Shown one piece after another: positions 7,872 to 15,558 of a DNA stretch of 52,548 bases (within the stretch, counting starts at the first letter, position 1; each line of letters starts with the position of its first letter). The stretch covers positions 1 to 52,548 of the forward strand of contig JAKUUP010000007.1 in NCBI GenBank assembly GCA_022447095.1, read 5' to 3'. This DNA comes from Candidatus Thalassarchaeum betae. GTDB taxonomy: Archaea > Thermoplasmatota > Poseidoniia > Poseidoniales > Thalassarchaeaceae. Below the pieces are notes generated by a model that was not told the DNA's origin, ran no database searches, and saw only the letters and a list, made by a program, of their open reading frames with translations. Made by a program: the position numbers and the translations under genes.

Positions 7872-9374
7872 ATGCGCCCAGTCGAGAGCGTAGCAATCAT
7901 CGGTGCGGGCAACATGGGCTCTGGGATAGCCCAGAAGAGCGCACAGGAGCAGTTCGAGGTCCAGATGGTTGACCGGGAGCAGCAGTGGGTCGACCGCGGC
8001 CATGACATCATCTCCGAATTCCTGGAGGAGGCGGTCGGGAGACGTATCTTCTCGCCGGCGCAGGTCGAGGGCATCAAGGGACGGATCACAGGGGTGGTCG
8101 GGACCGAGAACGTCTCTCCTGAAACCGATCTGGTCATCGAAGCGGTGTTCGAGGACTTCGACATCAAAACCGAGGTATTCGGCATCCTCGACGAGGTGTG
8201 CGACGAGCACACCATACTAGCCAGCAACACCTCATCCCTCTCGGTTAACGCGCTAGCCGAGGCGGTCGGCAGGCCGGATAGGTTCGTCGGACTCCACTTC
8301 TTCTACCACCCGGCCAAGAACAGGCTGATCGAGGTCATCCCCGCTAAGACCACTTCTTCAGAGGCTCTGGCCGCGGTGGAGCAGTACTGCAAGACCATGG
8401 GCAAGGTCGTCATCGTCTGCAGAGACAGGCCGGGCTTCGTCGTCAACCGCTTCTTCGTGCCGTGGCTGAACGAGGCCTGCAGACTGCTCGAGGAGGGCGT
8501 TGGCTCGACCGCCCAGATTGATGCGGTGGCTCGCGACGCGTTCCGCATCGGTCTCGGACCGTTCGCGCTGATGAACCTGACAGGCTCTCCGATTGCACTG
8601 CACTCCACGGACTACCTAGCTGCTCAGTTGGACACACCGCGCTACTTGGCCACACAGAGCCTACGCGACCTCGTCGCAGAAGGCAGGACATGGGATATCG
8701 GAGAGGACGAGGGTTTCAGCGAAGAGGCTGCAGTGGTTATCCGCGAGCGTCTCCTCGGACAGGTCTTCGCCGTCTCATCCCAGATAGTGGCCGAGGGTAT
8801 CTGCTCGATGGAGGACGTCGACCGAGGCGCCAAGGTCGGTCTGCGCTGGGCACGCGGGCCGTTTGAGCTCGCCAACCGCATAGGTGTGGGAGAGGCTGTA
8901 CGTATGGCATCTGTCTACGCCGAAGAGGCGGGGTTGGAGTTGCCAAAATGGTTCACTGGCAGGGAGGAGTCGTTTGAGTTCTCGTACATCGACGTCGGAG
9001 TCGAAGACGGCATCGCCACGGTGCGCATAAACAGGCCCGAGGCGATGAATGCGCTGAACGTCACCGTCGTGTCGCAGCTTGGGGAAGCGTTGGACGGGCT
9101 GAACTCCCGCGCCGATGTCACCACAATCGCATTAGAAGGAGCGGGCAAGGCCTTCGTGGCTGGAGCGGACGTGAAATTCTTCGTCGACAAGATACGTGCC
9201 GACGCGATTCAGGACATCTACGACTTCACCGCGCACGGGCACGCCGTTCTGGACAAGTTGGAGAACAGCCCGAAGACTACGATCGCGCTGACCACAGGAC
9301 TGGCGCTCGGTGGCGGGCTCGAGCTGGCTCTGGCATGTGACTACAGAGTCGGCACCCGCCGCACCCAGTTCTGA
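7872..9374 (+). CDS. 3-hydroxyacyl-CoA dehydrogenase / enoyl-CoA hydratase fusion, 5' part up to an in-frame TGA
   Basis: Beta-oxidation fusion enzyme of the archaeal/FadB-like order: NAD-dependent 3-hydroxyacyl-CoA dehydrogenase first, crotonase second. The Rossmann motif VAIIGAGNMGSGIA opens the protein, GLHFFYHPAKNRLIEVIP carries the dehydrogenase catalytic histidine, and two HAD C-terminal helical domains follow (to about residue 370). The crotonase part starts near IDVGVEDGIATVRINRPEAM and includes the oxyanion and first glutamate region GLALGGGLELALACDYRVG. Translation stops at TGA 9372-9374, exactly where crotonases have the Gly of FG-x-PE, so the second catalytic Glu is lost. The same frame continues after the stop to 9932. 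Start ATG 7872 is chosen because it directly precedes the Rossmann strand; ATG 7818 is possible. Confidence 0.85.
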   Translation: MRPVESVAIIGAGNMGSGIAQKSAQEQFEVQMVDREQQWVDRGHDIISEFLEEAVGRRIFSPAQVEGIKGRITGVVGTENVSPETDLVIEAVFEDFDIKTEVFGILDEVCDEHTILASNTSSLSVNALAEAVGRPDRFVGLHFFYHPAKNRLIEVIPAKTTSSEALAAVEQYCKTMGKVVIVCRDRPGFVVNRFFVPWLNEACRLLEEGVGSTAQIDAVARDAFRIGLGPFALMNLTGSPIALHSTDYLAAQLDTPRYLATQSLRDLVAEGRTWDIGEDEGFSEEAAVVIRERLLGQVFAVSSQIVAEGICSMEDVDRGAKVGLRWARGPFELANRIGVGEAVRMASVYAEEAGLELPKWFTGREESFEFSYIDVGVEDGIATVRINRPEAMNALNVTVVSQLGEALDGLNSRADVTTIALEGAGKAFVAGADVKFFVDKIRADAIQDIYDFTAHGHAVLDKLENSPKTTIALTTGLALGGGLELALACDYRVGTRRTQF

Positions 9375-9932
9375 TTCCCGGAAACGGGGATCGGTCTCTA
9401 CTCCGGACTCGGAGGCACTCTACGGACGCCTCGTATCTGCGGTATCGAATGCGCTCGCTACGCAGTGCTCGCGGGTACCTTCCTCGATTCCTCGTCCGCC
9501 GAGGCACTCGGACTGCTAACCCATCTGGTCGAGCCCTCGCAAGTCGAAGCCACCGTGGCCTCGATAGCAGTTGCAGGCAAGCCCGAGGACAAGTACCCCG
9601 GTGGCCCAGCTGACCCGGAAAACGCTACGGTCGCCTTCGCGACCTCATTCTACTCGGACGGCAACATGTCCTCGCTGATGTCCGGAGAGGTCCCGGATGG
9701 TTTCGATGTCTCGGAAAAGGTGGTCTCTAGGCAGCTCAAGTCGCTGTCCCGGGCCGCGCCAATCGCACTCTCGATGGCGAACGATTTGCTCGACGCGGCT
9801 GCCGACTCGGATCTTGAGGCTGGCCTAGAGGGCGAGCTCAGAGGGCTGGAGGGGATTTTTGGATCCGCGGACGCGCTCGAGGGTCTGAGCGCCTTAATCG
9901 AGGGGCGCAGACCATCCTATACCAATGCGTGA
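9375..9932 (+). pseudogene. enoyl-CoA hydratase C-terminal part, separated by a premature stop
   Basis: The reading frame of the upstream fusion continues without a frameshift for 185 codons after the TGA. It begins FPETGIGLYSGLGGTLRTPR, the crotonase segment with the second catalytic glutamate (PE) and the GxGGTxR turn, then CARYAVLAGTFLDSSSAEAL and GLLTHLVEPSQV, and ends with the C-terminal crotonase helices. A GTG at 9465 could start a shorter polypeptide, but that would be only part of a fold. Read through, the whole gene 7872-9932 would encode a 686-residue enzyme, a normal length for the family. It is either a real nonsense mutation or a single-base sequence error (GGA to TGA). Confidence 0.8.
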
Positions 9933-9966
9933 GAAGCCTGAATACGGAAGGCTCGGCTGGAATATC

Positions 9967-10272
9967 ATGGCATATGGATGTCCGCGATGTGGTTGGACCG
10001 GTGATGAACCGATGGAGTCACGTGGCGTAGAAAGCAGCCACGTAGCGTATGGCGGCCACACAGACTGGAGGCCTTGGTTTCAAGACCGCGGTTTCGTAGT
10101 AAAAGAGAAGCAGCACGTTACCAGGAAATACTGCCCGCAGTGCCACAGACCTCTTCCTAGGTCTCAGCAGCCGGGAGCTGGAATGACTTCCGGGCAATCT
10201 GAACAGAGTATGGGAAGGATGTTGCTATTACTAGGGATAATTGCTGTAGTTGGATATATCGTACTTACCTGA
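9967..10272 (+). CDS. small zinc-ribbon membrane protein
   Basis: Protein of 101 residues. A CPRC near the N-terminus (residues 5-8) and a CPQC near residue 58 make a four-cysteine zinc ribbon with a long insert. A Ser/Gln/Gly-rich linker and a single C-terminal helix (MLLLLGIIAVVGYIVLT) follow, so it is probably tail-anchored with the ribbon in the cytoplasm. Start ATG 9967 sits just before the first Cys pair; ATG 9925 would overlap the preceding gene. The function is unknown; such proteins are often protein- or nucleic-acid-binding adaptors. Confidence 0.65.
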   Translation: MAYGCPRCGWTGDEPMESRGVESSHVAYGGHTDWRPWFQDRGFVVKEKQHVTRKYCPQCHRPLPRSQQPGAGMTSGQSEQSMGRMLLLLGIIAVVGYIVLT

Positions 10273-10312
10273 CCTAATCTGATTTGTCGGAGACTGAATC
10301 CAAGCAGGTGCA

Positions 10313-10320
10313 TTTTATAC
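10313..10320 (+). promoter_or_regulatory. TATA box of the HxlR-type regulator gene
   Basis: TTTTATAC lies 31-38 bases before ATG 10351. With the usual archaeal spacing of about 25 bases, transcription would start near 10340-10345, giving a leaderless or nearly leaderless mRNA. Sequence match and position only. Confidence 0.5.
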
Positions 10321-10350
10321 ACTAAATGCCGCCTGTACAACCTGTTGCGC

Positions 10351-10806
10351 ATGGCTCGTCCCCCTCTGAGAATCTCTGCCTCAGACCAAAAGAGGATTGA
10401 GCAGGCCATCTCTGAAGTCGAGGAAAACGGAGGGATGATCCGCCGCTCCTTCGAGTCTTACTACGACGACGATTTCGACGTCAGTTGGGAGGTCGATGCT
10501 GCCGTCGACGCTTTCTCGATCTTCAGTTCTAAGTGGACAATTGAGATTCTCGCAACACTGTACATCGCAGGCGATCGCCGCTTCAACGAGATGCGAGCTC
10601 TCCTACGCGGAATCAGCAGCAGGACCCTATCGGACAAACTGACGACCTGCGTACAGAACGGACTGGTCGACAGGGTCGTCGAAGATGGTCCGCCCATACG
10701 AGTCATCTACCGCCTGACCGGCCACGGCCGCGAGGCTGGCAGACTGCTGAGCCCGCTGGTCGCTTACATGAAACTGCATCAAGGACATGTTGTCGGTCCG
10801 AAGTGA
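10351..10806 (+). CDS. HxlR-family winged-helix transcriptional regulator
   Basis: Protein of 151 residues. After an N-terminal extension of about 50 residues, residues 55-140 match the HxlR (DUF24) winged helix: SKWTIEILATLYIAGDRRF, then FNEMRALLRGISSRTLSDKL as the recognition helix region, LVDRVVEDGPPIRVIYRLT as the wing, and a C-terminal dimerisation helix GHGREAGRLLSPLVAYM. HxlR proteins are dimeric DNA-binding regulators often sensing redox or small reactive compounds; the signal here is unknown. There is no conserved N-terminal Cys of the redox-sensing kind. ATG 10351 is preferred over TTG 10345. The unusual acidic N-terminal extension (YYDDDFDVSWEVD) is a feature to note. Confidence 0.85.
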   Translation: MARPPLRISASDQKRIEQAISEVEENGGMIRRSFESYYDDDFDVSWEVDAAVDAFSIFSSKWTIEILATLYIAGDRRFNEMRALLRGISSRTLSDKLTTCVQNGLVDRVVEDGPPIRVIYRLTGHGREAGRLLSPLVAYMKLHQGHVVGPK

Positions 10807-10880
10807 GGCGTTTACAGACCTGAGCATGGTCGATACAACCAACCGTATGCTTCAAAGGTCGTACGTCGACGAAAGGGGCT

Positions 10881-11534
10881 ATGGCTTTGATTGAGCAATG
10901 GCGCAGTACGCGGCCTTGGTTCGTGGATGGACTCGCTGCGCTTGCAGGCGGCGCCTTGGGTTTGGGGGCCCTGTTCCCGTTCATCGCCCCTGCCTCACAG
11001 GGAACTCTGGCCGCACCTCGCGACCACGCTTGGGAGCACCCACTCAGAAAGCGTATCCTGAATACGCTTGAGCGCTCGCCCGGAATCCACTACCGCGAAC
11101 TGCAACGTCAACTAGATGCAGCCAACGGCACCCTACGACACCATCTCGATGTCCTGATCAACGAACGGACGGTCACCATCATGCCCGTGAACGGACGCAC
11201 CTGCTACTACGCCGGCGCGCCGGCGCAGGTCGAGATCCTAGCCGGTTCAGGAGTGACCGACCAAAGCCAGGCTGCGGCGATGCTACCAGTCGGGCTGTCG
11301 ACCGTCCAGCGTAACATCGTGACCCGTCTCTCGAAAACCCCGGAACCTCCGTCGCAGGCTCAACTTGCCCGCGATCTCGGGCGCTCGCGGGCCTCGGTTC
11401 ACTCGGCTATAGGGGTCCTGCGCCAACGGGGTATTCTGTGCGCAGGCAGACTAGCACTGGCGCCTCATCTGTCCGGTCTGCGGACCTCGCAGGTTGATTA
11501 CCCGTGGCTCGACGTTCGCGTCGAATACGCGTGA
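10881..11534 (+). CDS. membrane-associated winged-helix protein with two HTH domains
   Basis: Protein of 217 residues. One hydrophobic helix near the N-terminus (about 15-38, VDGLAALAGGALGLGALFPFI) is followed by a winged helix at about 50-112 (HPLRKRILNTLERSPGIHYR, then RHHLDVLINERTV), resembling archaeal ArsR-like domains that read DNA. A second HTH lies at about 145-190 (LSTVQRNIVTRLSKTPEPPS, then LARDLGRSRASVHSAIGVLR). Membrane-tethered regulators of this layout are common in Euryarchaeota; here the signal and targets are unknown. It sits between two other wHTH genes on the same strand. Confidence 0.7.
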   Translation: MALIEQWRSTRPWFVDGLAALAGGALGLGALFPFIAPASQGTLAAPRDHAWEHPLRKRILNTLERSPGIHYRELQRQLDAANGTLRHHLDVLINERTVTIMPVNGRTCYYAGAPAQVEILAGSGVTDQSQAAAMLPVGLSTVQRNIVTRLSKTPEPPSQAQLARDLGRSRASVHSAIGVLRQRGILCAGRLALAPHLSGLRTSQVDYPWLDVRVEYA

Positions 11535-11573
11535 GTCGGCACTGAGGGCTGGCTAAGCCTCTTGAGCCTAGGA

Positions 11574-11592
11574 ATGCGCGCGGAGCGCGCAT
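11574..11592. promoter_or_regulatory. perfect 8-3-8 inverted repeat overlapping the start codon of a wHTH gene
   Basis: ATGCGCGC, spacer GGA, then its reverse complement GCGCGCAT; the last two bases are the first two bases of the ATG at 11591. A CCTAGG palindrome lies just upstream (11567-11572). It could be an autoregulatory operator for the dimeric wHTH product, or an mRNA hairpin that hides the start codon. Confidence 0.5.
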
Positions 11593-12676
11593 GTTCAGAA
11601 TCAGACTGTCGGAATCAGCCATGCCGACAGGAAGCAAGGACCCTGATGTTCTGCTCGCCTGGCTGCTTGATTCGATGGGACTAGTGAGAAGAAAATCAGA
11701 GGGAATGAGCATAGATGATGAGCAAGGGGCACTGCACCGCCTGATGCGCGAGACCTTGCTAAGTGAGCCTCTGAAAGGATGGGATACGAAGTCCCTAGGA
11801 GATGCCAGCGGACTCTCTAATACGGGTATGCACCATCAATTGGTAAAACTCAGGGAATCGGGACTCGTGGCCGCCGAGACTGAAGGGGGCTGGCATATCC
11901 ACGTCCTCCGCGGCGGCTCGATGAGCTCGGCTGTCGATCTAGTCTCGGTACAAGCACGTGCAATACTAGACCTGCGGCTCTCCGAAGTCGCTGAGAGGGT
12001 CACTGAGTCCGACATCAGGATGGTCATTCCTAGTGAGGATGGAGACGGCGGCTTCCAAATCGAGATCGCAGAGCCCGGTGCGACTGTAGAGGGAGAGGAT
12101 AGGCTCGATGCGCTGATGCGCGACCTCGGGTTGAACGGGGAGAGGGGGAAGCACAGTGACAGGCTCGCCCGTCAACTGTTCGAGGAGATATCTTCTAGCG
12201 GGCGGGCGACGACTCTGCTCGCGCTCGCTGACAAGACCGGGGACTCGCGCTCGCGTGTGCAGAGCGCGGTGGAGCGGATGCGAGCGGCCGGAATCGCAGA
12301 GCGGGTCCCAATGCTGGATCGTATCGCGCAGGATGTCTATGCCGGTCTGATGCGCCAGCATGATGCCCGTGGTGAGGAGTGGCTGATGACCCGAGGGGGA
12401 CTGGGACGTCTGGACGAATCGGTCTCGAAATCCCTGATTTCAGGAATCAGGAAGAAATCGCTGAACATAGAGAAGGTGCAGGACATCCTCGCCCCGGTGC
12501 CACTCGACACACAGAGGGTCCTGCTCAACACACTGGGAGGTAGGATGCCATACGGAATCAGAATCTCGGGTAAAGACGGTGCTGCGGTCAAGGAGCGGGT
12601 GATGCGTCAAGCCGACAGGACTCTGCGGCGTCTGAGGACGGTGGCGCAACGCCTCGACGAGTCGTTAGCATCGTAG
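11591..12676 (+). CDS. winged-helix DNA-binding protein, probable transcriptional regulator
   Basis: Protein of 361 residues. An HTH at about 50-110 (WDTKSLGDASGLSNTGMHHQ, LVKLRESGLVAAETEGGWHI) and a second HTH-like region at about 200-245 (TTLLALADKTGDSRSRVQSA, VERMRAAGIAERV) are separated by a possible ligand or dimerisation domain that opens IRMVIPSEDGDGGFQIEIAE. The C-terminal third is helical and basic (VMRQADRTLRRLRTVAQRLD). No catalytic residues are seen. Family not identified; DNA binding is inferred. It is the third consecutive wHTH gene on this strand. The perfect inverted repeat over its start suggests autoregulation. Confidence 0.65.
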   Translation: MFRIRLSESAMPTGSKDPDVLLAWLLDSMGLVRRKSEGMSIDDEQGALHRLMRETLLSEPLKGWDTKSLGDASGLSNTGMHHQLVKLRESGLVAAETEGGWHIHVLRGGSMSSAVDLVSVQARAILDLRLSEVAERVTESDIRMVIPSEDGDGGFQIEIAEPGATVEGEDRLDALMRDLGLNGERGKHSDRLARQLFEEISSSGRATTLLALADKTGDSRSRVQSAVERMRAAGIAERVPMLDRIAQDVYAGLMRQHDARGEEWLMTRGGLGRLDESVSKSLISGIRKKSLNIEKVQDILAPVPLDTQRVLLNTLGGRMPYGIRISGKDGAAVKERVMRQADRTLRRLRTVAQRLDESLAS

Positions 12677-13039
12677 TCAGGCGGCGTACTGCTCCAAAAT
12701 CTCCAGAGATACTATCTGTAGCGTCTCCTCATGGGTTGCCCCCAGTACTATGGGACATGCCACGCCTGCTTCGGTCGCGTCCTGCCAAGTCTGAGCACAT
12801 ACGCACCATCTGTCTCCAGGCTTCAACCCAGGGAAGTTGAACTCCGGTACGGGAGTGATGAGGTCGTTTCCCTGTTGCCGTGCGAACTCAAGGAAGTCCT
12901 CAGTAACCAAGCAGCAGACTGTGTGCAGGCCTGTGTCGTTGCGGTCGGTGTTACAGCAGCCGTCTCTGAACCAACCAGTGAGAGGGTCGGTCGAGCAGGG
13001 CTGAAGTTCCTCTCCGAGCACATTGAACGACGGGAACAC
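12677..13039 (-). CDS. DUF2237 family protein
   Basis: Cysteine-rich protein of about 120 residues matching DUF2237: FNVLGEELQPCSTDPLTGW, then FRDGCCNTDRNDTGLHTVCC, EFARQQGNDLITPVPEFNFP and GLKPGDRWCVCAQTW. The function of this family is not established. GTG 13037-13039 (VFPSFNVLG) puts the start close to where the family begins and avoids overlap with the dihydrouridine synthase gene; a longer form from 13108 would overlap that gene by 32 bases. It ends directly against the stop of the convergent wHTH gene. Confidence 0.8.
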   Translation of the reverse strand: MFPSFNVLGEELQPCSTDPLTGWFRDGCCNTDRNDTGLHTVCCLVTEDFLEFARQQGNDLITPVPEFNFPGLKPGDRWCVCAQTWQDATEAGVACPIVLGATHEETLQIVSLEILEQYAA

Positions 13040-13076
13040 GGCTCTCGCATCCGACAATCGCTGATTAACTCGCGTA

Positions 13077-14057
13077 TCAGGCAGCCACGGAGCGTGGCTC
13101 GGCGACATCCTCGAGGAACTTGGTAACTCTCCTGCCGAGTTCGGCCTGTTCTCCTATCGAATGCAGCTCGACCCTCATCGCCGAGGCGCCGGGAAGTCCC
13201 TTGGTGAACGAGACCGCGTGCCGCTTCAGATTCTTATTCTGCTGCGGCGCGTAGAGTTCTCCACTGAGTTCCAGATATCTCTTCCAGCACCACAATCTGG
13301 CTACTGTGGGGTCATCGTCACCCCAAGGAGGTACTTGGTCCGACCATCCCAAATCTCGCTTGATCTCGTGGAAGATGGTAGGCCGGCCGATAGCGCCACG
13401 ACCGATCATCAGACCTGCGGCGCCTGTCGCATCGAGGCAGGCGGTGGCCGTAGCGGCATCAACGACGTCGCCGTTCGCTATGACTGGGATGTCGACGGCT
13501 TCGACGATCTCACGAATCTGCTGCCAATCGGCTGCACCGGAGTACCTCTGTCTCAAGGTTCGGCCGTGAACGCAGATTCGCTCGATGCCTTCCACCTCAA
13601 GCCGCTTGGCAACCTCCAATGCGGTGTTCGGGCCACCGCCGGTACCGAGCCTGACCTTGACTGTGATCGGCACCTCTGCTACATCGAGGCAGGCTCGGAC
13701 CATCTCGACAACTCGGTCAGGATCCCTCAGAAGCGCTGCTCCGGCGTCGTTGCGGCAGACCTTGGGTGCTGGGCATCCGAAGTTGATGTCGATGGTGTCG
13801 GCCCTGTCCTGCAGAAGCTCGACGGTCTGCACCATCTCCTCGATGATACCACCGAATATCTGCGGGATGAAGGGTTTCTCGCGTGGATCGCTCTCGACCT
13901 TCAGCCAAGAGTGTGTGTTTCGACGGGTCAGGCCGGATGCCGCGGTGAACTCGGTGACCGTCACATCCGCCCCGCACTCACGCGCCAGAAGCCTGTAAGC
14001 GAGATCGGTGACCCCTGCCATAGGGGCTAGGAACAGCGGGGCTGGCTCACGAGTCAC
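13077..14057 (-). CDS. dus: tRNA-dihydrouridine synthase
   Basis: FMN-dependent TIM-barrel enzyme of 326 residues reducing uridine to dihydrouridine in tRNA D-loops. Signature elements: LFLAPMAGVTDLAYR at the N-terminus, PQIFGG, DINFGCPAPKVCRNDAGAAL with the catalytic Cys of the GCP motif, VKVRLG, ERICVHGRTLRQRYSGAADW, and IPVIANGDVVDAATA with GLMIGRGAIGRP for phosphate binding of FMN. The start is GTG 14055-14057; the frame upstream is open only as far as the S2 stop. It lies 42 bases downstream of the S2 gene and is probably cotranscribed. Confidence 0.92.
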   Translation of the reverse strand: MTREPAPLFLAPMAGVTDLAYRLLARECGADVTVTEFTAASGLTRRNTHSWLKVESDPREKPFIPQIFGGIIEEMVQTVELLQDRADTIDINFGCPAPKVCRNDAGAALLRDPDRVVEMVRACLDVAEVPITVKVRLGTGGGPNTALEVAKRLEVEGIERICVHGRTLRQRYSGAADWQQIREIVEAVDIPVIANGDVVDAATATACLDATGAAGLMIGRGAIGRPTIFHEIKRDLGWSDQVPPWGDDDPTVARLWCWKRYLELSGELYAPQQNKNLKRHAVSFTKGLPGASAMRVELHSIGEQAELGRRVTKFLEDVAEPRSVAA

Positions 14058-14099
14058 GAAGCGGCGGTCCGGTAACCCCTCTATGAGGGCGTCGAGGCC

Positions 14100-14714
14100 T
14101 CAGAAGGTGGATTCCCAGTCATCGACGTTCTGGGCGCGCTCCCAGTCGGCTTCGGAAACAGCGCCTCTGATCTTGAGCATCTCGCGCGCCAGCAGCCAGT
14201 AGACGAGCGCCAGCGAGCGCCGTCCCTTGTTATTGGCAGGAAGAGCGAGGTCGACGTTGCGCAGTCTGTTGTTGGCGTCGCATATCCCGACCACCGGCAA
14301 GCCCGTCTTCACGGCCTCAGAGAGGGCCTGAGAATCAGCGGCCGGATCGGTGACTAGGATAACGTCTGGCTCGATGTAGGTTCGTAGCCTCGGATTAGTC
14401 AGAGTACCAGGGATGAAGCGTCCGACTATGCGCATCGCACCGATGCTCTCAGCGAACTTGCGTGCCGGACGCTGGCCATACTGACGTGCGCTGACAACGA
14501 GAATCCTCTCGGACTCGTATCGGGACAGGAATTTAGCGACCATTCGGATACGTGCGTCGGTCTGGTGAACGTCGATTAGGTGCAGTCCGCCACCGTCCTG
14601 TCTGATGGTGTCGAGGAACTGCTTCATGTCGGCAGACTTCTGGTTGGTTCCAATGTGGACGGCATGCTGCTCGTACACATCGAGCGGCACCAAAGGGGCT
14701 AGACTCTCATCCAC
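14100..14714 (-). CDS. rps2: 30S ribosomal protein S2
   Basis: Archaeal/eukaryotic-type S2 (SA/p40) of 204 residues, part of the small-subunit body. Diagnostic segments: AVHIGTNQKSADMKQFLDTI, GLHLIDVHQTDARIRMVAKF, ILVVSARQYGQRPARKFAES, GRFIPGTLTNPRLRTYIEPD, VILVTDPAADSQALSEA, GLPVVGICDANNRLRNVDLA and PANNKGRRSLALVYWLLARE. Full length for an archaeal S2. An inverted repeat and a TATA-like TTATGAAT lie upstream. Confidence 0.95.
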   Translation of the reverse strand: MDESLAPLVPLDVYEQHAVHIGTNQKSADMKQFLDTIRQDGGGLHLIDVHQTDARIRMVAKFLSRYESERILVVSARQYGQRPARKFAESIGAMRIVGRFIPGTLTNPRLRTYIEPDVILVTDPAADSQALSEAVKTGLPVVGICDANNRLRNVDLALPANNKGRRSLALVYWLLAREMLKIRGAVSEADWERAQNVDDWESTF

Positions 14715-14766
14715 AATGAATCCTCAGCGTCGCGGCGACCTGACCGTGATTCATAAGCGCTACGCA

Positions 14767-14782
14767 TCGCCCCTTGGGGCGA
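14767..14782. promoter_or_regulatory. perfect 7-2-7 inverted repeat between the lipoprotein and S2 genes
   Basis: TCGCCCC, TT, then GGGGCGA. In the leftward direction it starts 7 bases after the lipoprotein stop and lies about 53 bases before the S2 start. It could end the upstream transcript or act as an operator for S2. Function inferred from position. Confidence 0.35.
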
Positions 14783-14788
14783 ATAGGC

Positions 14789-15406
14789 CTAATCGAAATC
14801 GGATAGGTAGGTGCAATCCCCTCCCTCATGCACCTCTGAGAAGCGCACACAGGGTCTGGTAATCGTCAGATAGACGTCGAAGTGGTCGTGAAACGAGAGT
14901 TGCTCGACAGGGGCGGTGATGCCGTAGCCGCGGGCCTCTACCTCAAAGGTCCACTTGCCCTGAATGAAAGTACCGTTGCCCAAGGTGAATCGTTCCAGCG
15001 GATAGTCCTGAGTCGCCCTCACCTCCCAGAATGGATCTCCGCCGGCTTCCTTCACGCCGGGCTCCCATAGTCTCACCTCGACATATCGGAGTTCGTTGGT
15101 CTCGTTACCGAAGAACTCCTCGATCTGCGAGGACCAAGGGAACTGCGCACGGAAGTTGATGACCAGCTTGGTCACGCTCTCGTCGAACTGTATCAACTCC
15201 TCCTGCTCGTACGGGTCGGCGGCTTCGATCCCGGTTGACTCGAAAGTGTGGTCCCACCCTGTGGTCTCCTCCTTCTCGATGACTATCGGCTCGTCTCGCC
15301 ACGACTCCATGATCTCGCGCTGGACGGCAAGACCGAGGCAACCGCTGGTCATCACCGAGGTGAGCAGGACGGCGAGGATGCAAATCGCGGTACTGGTACG
15401 CGTCAT
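14789..15406 (-). CDS. lipoprotein, unknown function
   Basis: Protein of 205 residues. The N-terminus is a lipoprotein signal: basic MTRTS, hydrophobic core AICILAVLLTSVM, and lipobox TSGC with Cys 23 as the acylated residue. The mature part is acidic and probably beta-rich (WTFEVEARGYGITAPVEQLS near the end, two Cys in the last 20 residues that may form a disulfide). No enzymatic motif is seen. ATG 15404-15406 is chosen because it places the signal peptide at the very N-terminus. Confidence 0.75.
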   Translation of the reverse strand: MTRTSTAICILAVLLTSVMTSGCLGLAVQREIMESWRDEPIVIEKEETTGWDHTFESTGIEAADPYEQEELIQFDESVTKLVINFRAQFPWSSQIEEFFGNETNELRYVEVRLWEPGVKEAGGDPFWEVRATQDYPLERFTLGNGTFIQGKWTFEVEARGYGITAPVEQLSFHDHFDVYLTITRPCVRFSEVHEGGDCTYLSDFD

Positions 15407-15558
15407 TGGTTGCCGGAAACGACTGGATATCTTCAATCCGCGTGTCGTTTGGTGCCTCTCGGTACTCATAGGGCACGTCAAAGCCGTTGGCTCAGTCACC
15501 CTTTCGTCGTCATTGAGGCGTCCGCTACGAGGATGGCGAAGGGGATGAACCCTGCGAA

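Noticed and set aside
9372-9374. Genome-wide recoding of TGA as glycine or use of TGA as selenocysteine
   Set aside because: TGA ends other intact genes in this window (for example at 2553-2555 and 33677-33679), so it is a normal stop. A single Gly position in a crotonase is not a selenocysteine site, and no SECIS-like element was seen.
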